A DNA stretch of 64,000 nucleotides from Pirellulales bacterium (GCA_019636335.1 JAHBXR010000018.1:1-64000); one strand, 5' to 3'. Counted from the stretch's first letter, positions 19,037 to 28,890 are shown. Notes: a model not told the origin generated them from the sequence alone. Translations and numbers: made by a program.

Positions 19037-20043
19037 AGGTAGCATTCCTCGGCCAGCACCGCCACGGCATGCGCCGTCGCCGCGCGAGACAGCTCGCCCC
19101 CGAGTCGCTCGGCCAGCGAGACCACGGGCACCGTCAGACGCAGCTTTTCGACCATGCGTCGCGCGAGGAATTCTCCCTGCCCCGACACGACGATCGACTG
19201 TGGCGGCACACTTAGCGCGCGCAATACCTGCTGCGCGGCCCGACCCAATCGCGAAAGCTGGGCGCTGGCGATGGCCTCGGCGGCCGCGCGGGCATCTTCG
19301 GCCGAGAACATGGTTCGATCGGCGCAGATCGCGCGTGCCAGGCGATCGTGTGCCGCGGCGCGCGTGGCGGCGCGGCCGTCGGCGGTCTCCGTGTTCGAGG
19401 AGTCTTCGGCGAGGTCCTCCAAGGTGAGATACGCATCGAGTGTCGTGGCAAACAACTCGGCCGCCACCGGACAGGGGGCACCGCGCCAGGGAAGGGTGGC
19501 CGTCGCCGCACAGACGGGGGTGCGCACGACCCCGGTGTAGACCAGTTCGCCCGACAGCATTCGCTCGGGATCGGTGTGCCCCGTGGTGCGTGGCGCGCCG
19601 TCGACGAGCGGAATGAGATCGGTCGTCGTCGAACCGATGTCGATGAGCAGGCCCGGCGACGTGGGCACGTAGCGGCACGCAAACGATGCCAGCGCATGCC
19701 AGTTGGCCGCGGCGACGAGGAGGGGCTCGGCGTTGGCCTGCACGCTTTCGACGAAGTTGCCGTCGTGGCGATAAAAGGCCACTTGCCGCGGACCAGCCGC
19801 CGCCAGGGTCGCGGCCACGATCGAAGCGACCCCCTCGGCCTTGGTCGTGTAGCAGTCGGCCAGCTCGCCCGTCATGGTCACCGCGACACGCTCGGCCGCC
19901 GGGGCCGAGGCGAGAAGCTGTTGCAAGGCGGCGGGCAATTCGTTGGGCGTGCGCCAGAGGGGAAACGGCAGCGAGCGGGCGTAGCCCAGCGTATCGGCTA
20001 CCTTCAGATGAGCGCCGCCAATGTCGAGACCGAGCCAGGCCAT
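19033..20043 (-). CDS. mfnF: Hydantoinase/oxoprolinase-like protein, MfnF-like (C1-carrier biosynthesis)
   Basis: 336 residues of the group annotated as H4MPT-linked C1 transfer pathway protein. It starts with the ASKHA-type phosphate loop MAWLGLDIGGAHLKVAD, then VAVTMTGELADCY, a second loop LLIDIGSTTTDLIPL and a C-terminal IVVSGQGEFLARR. In archaea MfnF joins the aminomethylfuran diphosphate to gamma-glutamyltyramine. It sits 19 bases after mfnD and overlaps mfnE by 4 bases, so the three form one operon. Confidence 0.85.
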   Translation of the reverse strand: MAWLGLDIGGAHLKVADTLGYARSLPFPLWRTPNELPAALQQLLASAPAAERVAVTMTGELADCYTTKAEGVASIVAATLAAAGPRQVAFYRHDGNFVESVQANAEPLLVAAANWHALASFACRYVPTSPGLLIDIGSTTTDLIPLVDGAPRTTGHTDPERMLSGELVYTGVVRTPVCAATATLPWRGAPCPVAAELFATTLDAYLTLEDLAEDSSNTETADGRAATRAAAHDRLARAICADRTMFSAEDARAAAEAIASAQLSRLGRAAQQVLRALSVPPQSIVVSGQGEFLARRMVEKLRLTVPVVSLAERLGGELSRAATAHAVAVLAEECYL

Positions 20044-20062
20044 GCGTTCGTACCGCCAGGTG

Positions 20063-21097
20063 CTACATCATCGTTTGAGGCGTGAAGCGGATCGTTCCGT
20101 CGGCGTCGAATTGTACGGGCGTGTCGGCGAACGACAACGCGGTGCGTCGCCCGGCCGCCAGGTCGAGCCAGGCTTGCGCGAGATTTCCGCGGGCGGCGGC
20201 GCGCAGGCCGATATACGAGGTCGTGAGTCGTGGATTGATTTCGATCACGCGATCGTCGCGACCGTGGGGATCTTGACCCAAGATCAGATCGATCCCCAGG
20301 TATCCGCGCGGCTCGGGCAGGGCCTGCAAGACGCGATGCGCAAGTTCGGTGGCGCGTTCGCGGAGAGATTCCTCGACGATGGTCGCTCCGCCGAGATAGC
20401 GGAACCGCCCGTCGTCGCTCAGCCGCTGCCAGCAGGGAGGAAGAATGATTCTTTCGCGCGGTCCGGCAATCGCGGCGACACTGGCCGCACGTCCCGGACA
20501 GTAGTGTTCCAGGCGTGCGGCAGACGATGGCGCGGGTTGTCGCTCGGCCGCAGGTACATCGGCGATGAAGTAGGTCTCTTGCGAGCCCGCCCCATCGCGA
20601 GGCTTGAGTACCGCGGGATAGGAAAAATCGCGGGGCAGGGGCTCGCCCGGCGCGAGACAGATGCCCGATGGCGTGGCGATGTCCACGTTGGCGAGGAAGC
20701 GGGCCGTACGATCTTTGTCGCTGGCTAACTCGATCAACTCGAGCTCTGGTCCCAAGAGTTGCGACATGCTACTTGCCCAACGACTGCGAGCGGCGAGCAA
20801 CCCGGCCGTCTCGGGCGCCACGACGATGACGGCATCGGCCGCGCTGGCCAACCGCTCGAATTGCCATGCCTCGTCGTCGCGGCCAGAGGCCGTGGTGACG
20901 CGGACGGCGGGGAGCGTGAGGGGCTCATGCCGCGCGTCGCAGAGGACGTCGACCTGCACGTCGCGACAGGCGGCCAGATCGGTGGCGAGGGCCTCGAGCA
21001 TGGCGCGCCCCTCGCGCAACAGCGAGACGGGGAGCGGCTCGCCAGGGGGGAGGGGAAGGCCTCCGGCGGTGACCATTTCGTAGGCGAAAATCCGCAT
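20063..21097 (-). CDS. mfnD: ATP-grasp ligase, MfnD-like (tyramine-glutamate ligase type)
   Basis: 344 residues. The ATP-grasp core runs from about 115 to 310: a lysine motif FSYPAVLKPRDGAGSQETYF, a middle PGRAASVAAIAGPRERIIL and the metal-binding end GYLGIDLIL...RVIEINPRLTTSYIGL. The NPRLTTSYIGL ending is close to MfnD, which ligates glutamate to tyramine for the methanofuran tail. First gene of the mfnD-mfnF-mfnE operon. Other ATP-grasp specificities cannot be excluded from sequence alone, but the neighbours argue for this role. Confidence 0.82.
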   Translation of the reverse strand: MRIFAYEMVTAGGLPLPPGEPLPVSLLREGRAMLEALATDLAACRDVQVDVLCDARHEPLTLPAVRVTTASGRDDEAWQFERLASAADAVIVVAPETAGLLAARSRWASSMSQLLGPELELIELASDKDRTARFLANVDIATPSGICLAPGEPLPRDFSYPAVLKPRDGAGSQETYFIADVPAAERQPAPSSAARLEHYCPGRAASVAAIAGPRERIILPPCWQRLSDDGRFRYLGGATIVEESLRERATELAHRVLQALPEPRGYLGIDLILGQDPHGRDDRVIEINPRLTTSYIGLRAAARGNLAQAWLDLAAGRRTALSFADTPVQFDADGTIRFTPQTMM

Positions 21098-21270
21098 CGG
21101 CGGGTCGGTTCTGGGGGGTGGTTCGCTTTGGGTTTGCCGCCATGTTATCGCGCGTTTGCTCCCGGCTGGGCAATTCCTTGTCCTGCGAACCGCGTAAGTC
21201 TCGATAAAACGGCAAGATTTTCCTTGGCGGGCCGATTTTCGGCCGGATATCCTGAAGTAGTTATGCCGCT

Positions 21271-21311
21271 CCGCGCATCCAATGAACCTAGGACGCCCAA
21301 CGGAAGCCCGG
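21271..21311. repeat. Dispersed 41-base repeat (family E) copy 1
   Basis: About 83% identical to 31386-31426 (shared core CCAATGAACC, then ACGGGAGCCCGG in the other copy). The match extends weakly some 15 bases to the left (GAAGTA...). It lies in the 299-base divergent gap between mfnD and the TPR gene, close to where the TPR promoter should be. Confidence 0.6.
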
Positions 21312-21396
21312 AATGCGTGAGCTCACCGTTCTTCAAGGTGGCTCCTTGGCCGCGCGGACAGCAAGAGCCCTTATTTGGCACGCGGAGCAGTGAATT

Positions 21397-22743
21397 ATGA
21401 CGGGTCGACCCGTTGCGATGTTGATCGTACCGATGCTGGTTCTGTGGGCCTCGCTGGCGTGCCCGGCGGCGAGCCATGCCGCCGACGAATTCAACGACGC
21501 CGAGGCGTCGTATCGCGCCGGCGTGAGCAACGCGAAGGAAGGGCGGTATCGCGAGGCGATCTCTTACTTCAATCGCGCGATCGAGATGAATCGCACCTTC
21601 GCGGCGGCCTATACCGAGCGCGGTCTGGCCCGCTCGGCCGTGGGAGATCGGAGCGGCGCGATTGCCGATTTCGGTAAGGTGATCGAGCTGAAGCCCGAGT
21701 CGGACGTGGCCCACGTGAATCGCGGCTGGACCCTCTATCTCGAAGGGCATCTCGAGCGTGCCCTGGTCGATTTCAATCGGGCCGTCGAGATCAACGGCAA
21801 GAATCACGAGGCGCTGTACTGTCGCGGTCTGGTTCACCGTCGGCGGAAGGATCTCGACGCGGCCCTGGCCGACTTTTCGGCCGCGATCGAGGCCAAACCC
21901 GACTATGCGTACGCCTTCAACGAACGTGCCAAGATCGAGCATGCCCAGGGAGATGGCGACGCGGCGCGCGAGGACTGGTTGCAAGCCACCAAGCTCGATC
22001 CCAAGCTCGGCGAGGCGTGGCTGGCCCTGGGTATCCTGCAGCAGGCACAAGGGGACGCGAAAGAGGCGCTGGTCAACTTCGATCGGTCGATCTTGCTGAG
22101 TGGCAAGAGCGCGCTGGCGCACTATCACCGCGGCATGGCCCGGGAGGCGACGAAGGATCTTCAGGGTGCCTTCGACGACTACAACGAGGCGGTGACGCTC
22201 GATCGCCGGTTTGCCCTGGCCTACTATCGACGCGGCCTGCTGCTACGGCAGTCGGGCGAGAACGACCTGGCGATCAACGACTTCACCAAGGTGATCGTGC
22301 TCGAGCCCGACTTCATTGATGCCTTTCGCGCGCGCGGCAAGGCGCGGCGGGCCAAGAACGATCTCGAAGGGGCCATCAGCGATTACAACCGGGCCATCGC
22401 GGCGAATCCCAAGCTGCCCGAAGCGTACGTGAACCGCGGCGAGGCGAAGCTGGCCGGCGGCGACTTCAACGGCGCCATCGACGACTTCACGCGGGCGATT
22501 CAGATCGATGCGAAATTCCCCGATGGCTATGCCAATCGAGGGCTGGCCCTGCTGCGGGCGGGTAAAGATGCCGAGGCGAAGAAGGACTTCGAGATCTTCT
22601 TCGAGCTGATGCCCGAGGCCCAAGAGGCCTTCCAGGAGCAGATCACGCGGATCATGAAGGCCCGGGAAGTAGCGGCCAAGAACGCGGCAGCCGAGGCGGC
22701 GGCTGCGGAACCGGCCGCCACCAGCGGTTCGGCCACCCCATAA
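21397..22743 (+). CDS. Secreted tetratricopeptide repeat protein
   Basis: 448 residues. The signal peptide MLIVPMLVLWASLACPAASH ends near residue 28. About eleven TPR units follow (for example YREAISYFNRAIEMNRTFAA, LERALVDFNRAVEINGKNHE, LEGAISDYNRAIAANPKLPE), with the typical small residues and the closing Pro. The C-terminus is Ala/Glu-rich (EVAAKNAAAEAAAAEPAATS). TPR solenoids are protein-binding scaffolds; no enzyme domain is present and the partner is unknown. It is divergent from the mfn operon. Confidence 0.92.
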   Translation: MTGRPVAMLIVPMLVLWASLACPAASHAADEFNDAEASYRAGVSNAKEGRYREAISYFNRAIEMNRTFAAAYTERGLARSAVGDRSGAIADFGKVIELKPESDVAHVNRGWTLYLEGHLERALVDFNRAVEINGKNHEALYCRGLVHRRRKDLDAALADFSAAIEAKPDYAYAFNERAKIEHAQGDGDAAREDWLQATKLDPKLGEAWLALGILQQAQGDAKEALVNFDRSILLSGKSALAHYHRGMAREATKDLQGAFDDYNEAVTLDRRFALAYYRRGLLLRQSGENDLAINDFTKVIVLEPDFIDAFRARGKARRAKNDLEGAISDYNRAIAANPKLPEAYVNRGEAKLAGGDFNGAIDDFTRAIQIDAKFPDGYANRGLALLRAGKDAEAKKDFEIFFELMPEAQEAFQEQITRIMKAREVAAKNAAAEAAAAEPAATSGSATP

Positions 22744-22852
22744 AGTTGCCCGATGCTTGAATCGGGTAGCAGGGATGGAATCTTCACGGCGATGGTGCCG
22801 AGAATTTAGCAGCGGCATGGAGCAGCAAGATGCCTATGCTCCACTCGCTCTA

Positions 22853-22875
22853 CACTGGCGAAGCCAGTGGCACCC
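22853..22875. repeat. Short hairpin repeat, family C (CACTGGC...GCCAGTG)
   Basis: CACTGGCGAAGCCAGTGGC then ACCC forms a hairpin with a tight loop. It matches the arms at 31248 and 31499. It lies between the convergent TPR and sufT-like genes and may act as a transcript end. Confidence 0.6.
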
Positions 22876-22960
22876 AGACAGCGCTTGGATTACTCCGCAA
22901 CAACATCGGTGCTACTCACTTGCCTTGGCATAGACCGGCGGCCTGGGCCACTCTGTTTTC

Positions 22961-23275
22961 TTAGAAGATGCCGAGTTGATCGCGGGCTTCTTCGGTCATG
23001 CGATCGGGGGTCCAGGGGGGATCCATCACGAGCTTGACGTGGACCTCGCCGACGTTTTCCATGCGGCCGACGACGTCCTTGCTCTGCTGGATGAGCTGTG
23101 GGCCGGCGGGGCAGGCGGGGCTGGTCATCGTCATCTCGATGCCGACGTTCGTCTTCTCTCCCTCTTCGGCGAGGTTCACGTTGTAGATGAGCCCCAGGTC
23201 GACGATGTTGACGAACAGCTCGGGGTCGATGACCTGCTTGAGCGACTCGCGGATGGCGTCTTCGGAAATCGCCAT
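22961..23275 (-). CDS. sufT: MIP18/DUF59-family iron-sulfur assembly protein (SufT-like)
   Basis: 104 residues of the MIP18 family, auxiliary factors in iron-sulfur cluster maturation. It shows the N-terminal helix RESLKQVIDPELFVNIVDLG, the beta strand LIYNVNLAEEG and the conserved MTMTSPACPAGPQLI, with the Cys in the TSPACP loop. The C-terminus VKLVMDPPWTPDRMTEEARD is typical of this subgroup. It follows the Rieske gene after 122 bases on the same strand and likely belongs to the suf block. Confidence 0.9.
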   Translation of the reverse strand: MAISEDAIRESLKQVIDPELFVNIVDLGLIYNVNLAEEGEKTNVGIEMTMTSPACPAGPQLIQQSKDVVGRMENVGEVHVKLVMDPPWTPDRMTEEARDQLGIF

Positions 23276-23397
23276 GATGGATACTCCTGCGCTTTTTGCT
23301 GTCCGCGCGGCGAATGAGTCTCGCGACGGAGCGATGCTATCACATTTTCCGGGCTTCCGTTGGGCGCCCTATAGGTTCACTGGCCGCGCTGAGCGGA

Positions 23398-23715
23398 TTA
23401 ATCGTCGCTGAGGCGGACGAAGATCTCGTCCCCTTCGACCTTCACTTCGTGCGATGCCGTATCGTGCGTGGCCGGCATCGACAAGACATGACCGTTGCGG
23501 ATGTCGAAACGGGCGCCATGTCGCGGACAGGCGATGGCGTAGCCATCCAACTCGCCCTCGGCCAGCGGACCCCCGTCGTGCGTGCAGACGTCGTCGATGG
23601 CGTAGATCTTGCCCTCGACGTGGAACAGCGCCACCAGCCGCTCGTCGACATCGACGACCAGCTTGCCCCCTGCGGGCAACTCGGCAACCTTGGCCACGCT
23701 TACGAACTCGGACAT
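23398..23715 (-). CDS. Rieske-type [2Fe-2S] ferredoxin
   Basis: 105 residues, non-heme-dioxygenase type. Cluster ligands are visible as CTHDGG (Cys, His at about 44-46) and CPRHGARF (Cys, His at about 63-66). The start ATG at 23715 is 11 bases past the sufD stop; a longer in-frame ORF overlaps sufD and is not supported. Rieske ferredoxins of this type carry electrons and are a common member of suf operons, where they may serve as donor or as a cluster client. Confidence 0.94.
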   Translation of the reverse strand: MSEFVSVAKVAELPAGGKLVVDVDERLVALFHVEGKIYAIDDVCTHDGGPLAEGELDGYAIACPRHGARFDIRNGHVLSMPATHDTASHEVKVEGDEIFVRLSDD

Positions 23716-23726
23716 CGAATCCTCGA

Positions 23727-25031
23727 TCAATCGTATTCGCGAATCTTGCGACCGATGGCCAGTCCCAGGGCTTCGCGGACGCTTTCGATCGTGATGCGGT
23801 CGAAGACCTGCTGGAAGAAGCCCGCCACGATCATGCGCACCGCCTCTTTTCGCGTCAGACCGCGGCAGCGGGCGTAGAAAATCTGCTCGTCGTCGACGCG
23901 ACCCGCGGTCGAGCCGTGCGTGCAACGCACGTCGTCCGCTTCGATCTCGAGCCCGGGAATGGAATCGGCCCGGGCATGCTCCGATAGGACCAGGTTGTCG
24001 TTGCGCTGGTAGGCGTCGGTCTTTTGGGCACCGGGATCGACCTTGATCATGCCGCGCCAGACGAGGCGCGAATTGTCTTGCAGCGCCCCCTTGTAGAGCA
24101 GGTCGCTGCGGCAATGGTCGATCTCGTGGCGCTGCAGCGTGTGGTAGGAGAGGTGCTGCTTCCCCTCGGTGAACATGACGCCGTTGACCTGCGCGTCGGC
24201 GCCGGCGCCGACGAGCGAGACGTGCTGATTCACCTTGGCCAGCTTGCCGCCGAGCGCTCCGATCGTCCATTGCAGGCTGGCGTCGCGATCGACCACGGCC
24301 TTTTGATGGGCGAAGTGCCAGACGCCCGATCCCCAATGCTGGAGATTCACGTAGCGCAGCCGGGCACCGGGGCGGACGATGAGTTCTACGGCGCCGGTGT
24401 GGAAACCGTTATCGTCGCCGCCGGCCGTTTCGGAGAGGACGGTAGCCTCGGCCCCCTCGTCGAGCACGATGAGCAGGCGACCGAGATCGGTCCCGCCACG
24501 ACTCAAGGCCGAGAGGACGTGCAAGGGTTGATCGACCACGACGCCGCGCGGCACGTAGACGAGCGTTCCGCCCGACCAGCAGGCGGCCGACAGCGCCGCA
24601 AAACGGTCGTAATGAGCATCGACCGCCGAGTAGAGGAAACGCTGCACGAGCTCGGGATGCTCGGCGGCCAGCGCATCGAGACTACCGAACAGCACCCCCT
24701 TTTTCGACCAGCACTCGTCGAGCTGCTGCGACACCGGCAGGCTATCGAGCGACACCGCGCGCCCGCCCAACTCGACCCCCGCGGTCAACAGGGCCGGCGG
24801 CAGCGCCGGCTCGGCGGGCAGTTCCGTCGGCAAGGCGTAGCGATCCAAACGCAGCAGGCGGATATCGGTGCGGCGCCACTCTTCGTCGCTGGTGGTGGGC
24901 ATGGGGAGCGCGAGGAAGCGTTCCCAGGCCTCGCGGCGCAGGCGCACCAGCCAGGGGGGCTCGGCGCGGCGCGAGAGAAACGATTCGAACGTCTCCGGCC
25001 GAAAGCCGGTGGATAACGCGGTTTGGGTCAT
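23727..25031 (-). CDS. sufD: SufD, Fe-S cluster scaffold complex subunit
   Basis: 434 residues. It forms the SufBC2D scaffold with SufB and SufC. The N-terminal part (EAWERFLALPMPTTSDEEWRRTD) is the SufD-type helical domain; the beta-helix core includes VYVPRGVVVDQPLHVLS and RNDNLVLSEHARADSIPGLE. The C-terminal TEEAVRMIV-like block reads GLTRKEAVRMIVAGFFQQV, with the conserved His in DVRCTHGSTAG. It starts 19 bases after sufB stops. Confidence 0.96.
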   Translation of the reverse strand: MTQTALSTGFRPETFESFLSRRAEPPWLVRLRREAWERFLALPMPTTSDEEWRRTDIRLLRLDRYALPTELPAEPALPPALLTAGVELGGRAVSLDSLPVSQQLDECWSKKGVLFGSLDALAAEHPELVQRFLYSAVDAHYDRFAALSAACWSGGTLVYVPRGVVVDQPLHVLSALSRGGTDLGRLLIVLDEGAEATVLSETAGGDDNGFHTGAVELIVRPGARLRYVNLQHWGSGVWHFAHQKAVVDRDASLQWTIGALGGKLAKVNQHVSLVGAGADAQVNGVMFTEGKQHLSYHTLQRHEIDHCRSDLLYKGALQDNSRLVWRGMIKVDPGAQKTDAYQRNDNLVLSEHARADSIPGLEIEADDVRCTHGSTAGRVDDEQIFYARCRGLTRKEAVRMIVAGFFQQVFDRITIESVREALGLAIGRKIREYD

Positions 25032-25050
25032 AGGTGTGCGCGGCAGTCGA

Positions 25051-26472
25051 TCAGCCGACCGAGCCTTCCATTTGCAGCTCGATCAGGCGGTTCATCTCGA
25101 TGGCATACTCCATCGGCAGCTCTTTGACGAGCGGTTCGATGAAGCCGTTGACGATCATCGTGCTGGCCTCGGCCTCGGAGAGACCGCGGCTTTCGAGGTA
25201 GAACAACTGCTCTTCACCGATCCGCGAGACGCTCGCCTCGTGGCCGACGGTCACGTCCTGCTCGTCGATCTCGATATAGGGGTACGTATCGCTGCGGCTC
25301 TTCGAGTCGAGGATCAAAGCGTCACAGACGACGTTCGACTTCGACTTCTTGGCGCCGTGGTCGATCTTGACCAGGCCGCGATAGCTCGAGCGGCCGCCAT
25401 TCTTCGAGATCGACTTCGAGATGATGCGGCTCGACGTGTGCGGAGCACAATGCACCATCTTCGCGCCGGCGTCCTGATGCTGGCCGGCCGAGGCAAACGC
25501 GATCGACAGTACCTCGCCGCGGGCTCCCGGCTCCATCATGTAGACGGCCGGATACTTCATCGTCAGCCGGCTCCCCAGGTTGCCGTCGACCCACTCCATG
25601 GTGGCCCCTTCGTAGGCCATGGCACGCTTGGTCACCAGGTTGTAGATGTTGTTGGCCCAGTTCTGGATCGTCGTGTAACGGCAACGGGCGTGCTTCTTCA
25701 CCACGACCTCGACCACGGCCGAGTGGAGGCTTTCGGTCGAGTACATCGGCGCCGTGCAGCCTTCGACGTAATGTACCTGCGCGCCTTCGTCGACGAGGAT
25801 CAAGGTCCGCTCGAACTGGCCCATGTTCTCGGCGTTGATGCGGAAGTAGGCCTGCAGCGGATACTCGATCTTCACCCCCTTGGGCACGTAGATGAACGAG
25901 CCCCCCGACCAGACCGCCGAATTGAGCGCGGCGAACTTGTTGTCCGACGGCGGAATCACCGTGGCGAAGTATTGCTTCACCAGGTCGGGATACTCGCGCA
26001 CCGCCGAGTCGGTATCGGTGAAGATGACCCCCTGCTTGGTGAGTTCTTCGCGGAGCGAGCCGTAGACCACTTCGCTCTCGTACTGGGCCTTCACCCCGGC
26101 GAGGAACTTCTTCTCCGCCTCGGGAATGCCGAGCTTGTCGAAGGTGCGCTTGATGTCCTCGGGTACATCGTCCCAGGTGCGACCCTGGTGGTCGGAGGGC
26201 TTGATGTAGTAGTAGATGTCTTGGAAGTCGAGCGCGACATCGCCCCCCCAGCGTGGAATGGGCTTCGAGTTGAAGATCTCGAGGCTCTTCAACCGGAAGT
26301 CGCGCATCCACTCGGGCTCGTTCTTCATGTCCGAGATCTGATGCACGATCTCGGCGTCGAGCCCCTTGCGGCTCTTGAAGATGTACTTCTCCGCGTTGCG
26401 GAAATCGTACTTGTTGATTTCACCCAAGCCGACGTCGAAGGAATCTTGCTTCAGGTCGGTAGCCATAGTCAT
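25051..26472 (-). CDS. sufB: SufB, Fe-S cluster scaffold protein
   Basis: 473 residues of the scaffold on which SufBCD builds clusters. Conserved blocks are [30 protein letters not shown] (conserved Cys), [40 protein letters not shown] and the C-terminal [20 protein letters not shown]. Three close starts exist (GTG 26475, ATG 26472, ATG 26466) with no strong ribosome site; 26472 is given, and 26466 is equally possible. Between sufC and sufD in the operon. Confidence 0.97.
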   Translation of the reverse strand: MTMATDLKQDSFDVGLGEINKYDFRNAEKYIFKSRKGLDAEIVHQISDMKNEPEWMRDFRLKSLEIFNSKPIPRWGGDVALDFQDIYYYIKPSDHQGRTWDDVPEDIKRTFDKLGIPEAEKKFLAGVKAQYESEVVYGSLREELTKQGVIFTDTDSAVREYPDLVKQYFATVIPPSDNKFAALNSAVWSGGSFIYVPKGVKIEYPLQAYFRINAENMGQFERTLILVDEGAQVHYVEGCTAPMYSTESLHSAVVEVVVKKHARCRYTTIQNWANNIYNLVTKRAMAYEGATMEWVDGNLGSRLTMKYPAVYMMEPGARGEVLSIAFASAGQHQDAGAKMVHCAPHTSSRIISKSISKNGGRSSYRGLVKIDHGAKKSKSNVVCDALILDSKSRSDTYPYIEIDEQDVTVGHEASVSRIGEEQLFYLESRGLSEAEASTMIVNGFIEPLVKELPMEYAIEMNRLIELQMEGSVG

Positions 26473-26525
26473 CACCGCGCAATCGAATGAGGGAAACGTG
26501 CGTCGTCAGCGAGCGAAAAACGTGG

Positions 26526-27353
26526 CTAGGCGATGCCCGCCTCCGCGGTTTGTTTTTTCTCCATGGCTTGATTCGCCTCCGCGGCATCGGGATAAGCCGC
26601 GCGGACGCGATCGTAGCCTCGTTCGTGCAATTCTTCGGCCAACTCGGGCCCCCCCGTCTCGACGATGCGCCCCCCCAACATCACGTGCGTGAAGTCGGGG
26701 CGATTGTGCTCGAGCAGCTTGTCGTGGTGCGTGATGATGAGGATGCCCATGTCGCGACCGCCGATCTCGGCAATGCTTTGGCTGGCCAGCCGCACGGCGT
26801 CGACGTCGAGCCCGCTATCGGTCTCGTCGAGAATGGCGAACTTGGGGCGGAGCATGGCCATCTGCAGGATCTCGGCCCGCTTCATCTCGCCGCCGGAGAA
26901 GCCGTCGTTCACATAGCGGCGGGCGAACTCGGTATCCATGCGCAGTTGCGACATCTTGTCCTTCAGTTCCTTACGGAACTCGCGCATCGGCAGCAGCTCT
27001 TCCCCCTCTTTGCGGTCGGGGCGACGGACGTTCGTCGTGGCATGCCGCAGAAAATCGGCCATCTTCACGCCCGGTATCGACATCGGTCGCTGAAAGGCCA
27101 GGAAGATGCCGGCCCGGGCTCGTTCGTTCGGGTCCATCGCCAGCACGTCGCGACCGTCGAGATCGATGGCGCCGTCGGTCACCTCGTAACCGGGATGCCC
27201 CATGATGGCGAAGCCGAGCGTGCTCTTGCCCGAGCCATTCGGCCCCATCAGGGCGTGGGTTTCTCCGCGGCGAATCACGAGGTTGACGCCGTTGAGAATC
27301 GGCTTGCCCTCGACACTGACGTGCAGATTCGTGATCTTGAGCGTCTCGGTCAT
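26526..27353 (-). CDS. sufC: SufC, Fe-S cluster assembly ATPase
   Basis: 275 residues, an ABC-type ATPase without membrane partner. Walker A is GPNGSGKST, the signature is FSGGEMKRAEILQMA, Walker B is FAILDETDSGLDVDAVR and the switch His is in LIITHHDKLL. All are typical of SufC, including ETDSGLD. The C-terminal tail (about 25 residues past ELHERGYDRV) is longer than in E. coli. The sufB start follows after 53 bases. Confidence 0.97.
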   Translation of the reverse strand: MTETLKITNLHVSVEGKPILNGVNLVIRRGETHALMGPNGSGKSTLGFAIMGHPGYEVTDGAIDLDGRDVLAMDPNERARAGIFLAFQRPMSIPGVKMADFLRHATTNVRRPDRKEGEELLPMREFRKELKDKMSQLRMDTEFARRYVNDGFSGGEMKRAEILQMAMLRPKFAILDETDSGLDVDAVRLASQSIAEIGGRDMGILIITHHDKLLEHNRPDFTHVMLGGRIVETGGPELAEELHERGYDRVRAAYPDAAEANQAMEKKQTAEAGIA

Positions 27354-27465
27354 GGTCTTTCTAGTCTGGCAGGTGGTGTTGGCCCACCGGCTGGAAGGTG
27401 GCGGCTTGCTCGTTCCGGGCTGCTGGTTCGAAGCTCGGCACGGCGGCCGACCCTCGAGCCGCGGA

Positions 27466-28104
27466 TCAGCCGGTCAGTTTCTGGTGATCGAAAACGGGTT
27501 CGTCGTCGCGGGCCGCGACGTAGCCGGTATGGTGGGGGACGGGGAGTTCATCCTCGATACGTTCTCCCAACTGGCCGGCCGTCTGCAGCCAACTCATCGC
27601 GCCGCTGCCTTGGCGCCGCTTGGCGATCTTGTGCCCCTTGATCTTGTCTTGGATGCGCATCACGCCTTCGAGCAGGGCCTCGGGACGGGGGGGGCAGCCG
27701 GGCACGTAAACGTCGACCGGCACGACCAGGTCCACCCCCTTCACGACGTGGTAGCCGTACTTGAAGTAGGGACCGCCGCCGACGGTACATGCGCCCATGG
27801 CGATCACGAACTTCGGATCGGGCATCAAGTTGTAGAGACGCCGCACGCGGCTGGCCATTTTGTAGGTCACCGTGCCCGCCACGATCATCAAGTCCGCCTG
27901 ACGGGGTGTCGCGCGAAACGCGCCGGCGCCGAAACGGTCGAGATCGAAGCGGCTGGCCCCGGTGGCCATCATTTCGATCGCACAACAGGCCAGGCCGAAC
28001 GTCATGGGCCAAATGCTCGACTGGCGGGCCCAGTTGATGGCTTGCTCGATCGTCGTCGTGATGACGTTTTCTTCAAAACGCCCTTCGATCCACGGCTGTG
28101 TCAT
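27466..28104 (-). CDS. nuoB: NADH-quinone oxidoreductase subunit B (NuoB)
   Basis: 212 residues of the complex I subunit holding the N2 [4Fe-4S] cluster. Start at [14 protein letters not shown]. Ligand cysteines are visible in [19 protein letters not shown] and [14 protein letters not shown]. The conserved [10 protein letters not shown] and [14 protein letters not shown] blocks are intact and length is normal for a NuoB with a short extension. Unusually, no other nuo gene is present: it sits between the sufR-like regulator and sufC, on the same strand, 112 bases before sufC. Confidence 0.95.
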   Translation of the reverse strand: MTQPWIEGRFEENVITTTIEQAINWARQSSIWPMTFGLACCAIEMMATGASRFDLDRFGAGAFRATPRQADLMIVAGTVTYKMASRVRRLYNLMPDPKFVIAMGACTVGGGPYFKYGYHVVKGVDLVVPVDVYVPGCPPRPEALLEGVMRIQDKIKGHKIAKRRQGSGAMSWLQTAGQLGERIEDELPVPHHTGYVAARDDEPVFDHQKLTG

Positions 28105-28223
28105 GGTCTTACGTGTCCGGTATTGCTGGCGGAATCGCTTGCGCCGCAGGGGGCCCCGGGGGCCTCGACCTCCGCGGTCGATCACCTGCACGCTCCGAAG
28201 AAACCGCCGATTGTAACCGTCGA

Positions 28224-28841
28224 TCAACTCGTTTGAAACTGGCAGCAGGCGTGGCCGTCGAGCCGGCACTGGGCGAGACGCACGTCTTGCTGGAGCAACT
28301 CGGAAAACAACATCTTCTCTACCGCGCAGATGCCGCGATCCTCTTCGGCCAACTGCGGATAAGGGCAATCGCGAGCGACTAAAACGGGCAGTCCGCCCGA
28401 CTCCTCGACCGCAAAGGGGACGTCGCGCTCGGCCAGCAGCCCGCTGACCGACTGCATCCGCTCGCGGGTGTCGTTCCCCTCGACCCGCGACGAGTACAAG
28501 CCGGCAAAGCCCTGCACCACCCGGGCGAGCAGCCCGCGCCGCAGCTCGGGATCGCGCACGGCACGCAGCTCGCGCCAGAGGACGATCGCCAGGTCGGCAA
28601 AGTTGTTGCCGGCGCGGCGGCGAGCCAGCTCGGTCAGCGAGTAACGGTGGCGGGGACGCCCACGCCCGGCTCGGCTTATCTCGCGCTCGACCAGCCCCTG
28701 CTGCTGCAGACGGGCTAGCCGTTGCCGCACGGCGGTCGGGGTGACCCGCATCGCCGTCGTCAACTCGACAACCGTCCGCGCCCCTTCGGTGCGGAGCAGG
28801 TCGAGCAGTTGAGCGTCGGATGTTTCGGGCGTGGTATGCAT
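28224..28841 (-). CDS. sufR: SufR-like iron-sulfur-sensing transcriptional repressor
   Basis: 205 residues. The N-terminus is a winged-helix DNA-binding domain ([57 protein letters not shown]). The C-terminal half carries conserved cysteines, C-x12-C ([15 protein letters not shown]), then one in LAQCRLDG and a final GHACCQF. This fits SufR, which binds a [4Fe-4S] cluster and represses the suf operon when clusters are sufficient. It is the first gene upstream of nuoB-sufCBD on the same strand. The start ATG at 28841 is preferred over a GTG at 28862. SufR is the likely job; the cluster was not shown. Confidence 0.9.
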   Translation of the reverse strand: MHTTPETSDAQLLDLLRTEGARTVVELTTAMRVTPTAVRQRLARLQQQGLVEREISRAGRGRPRHRYSLTELARRRAGNNFADLAIVLWRELRAVRDPELRRGLLARVVQGFAGLYSSRVEGNDTRERMQSVSGLLAERDVPFAVEESGGLPVLVARDCPYPQLAEEDRGICAVEKMLFSELLQQDVRLAQCRLDGHACCQFQTS

Positions 28842-28890
28842 GACGGTCCTGGCTTGCGCCACCCGGGGCGGCTAAGTACCTTACGAATTA

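Noticed and set aside
24868-26490. 540-residue plus-strand ORF over sufD/sufB
   Set aside because: It lies opposite two confidently assigned genes and has antisense-type composition.
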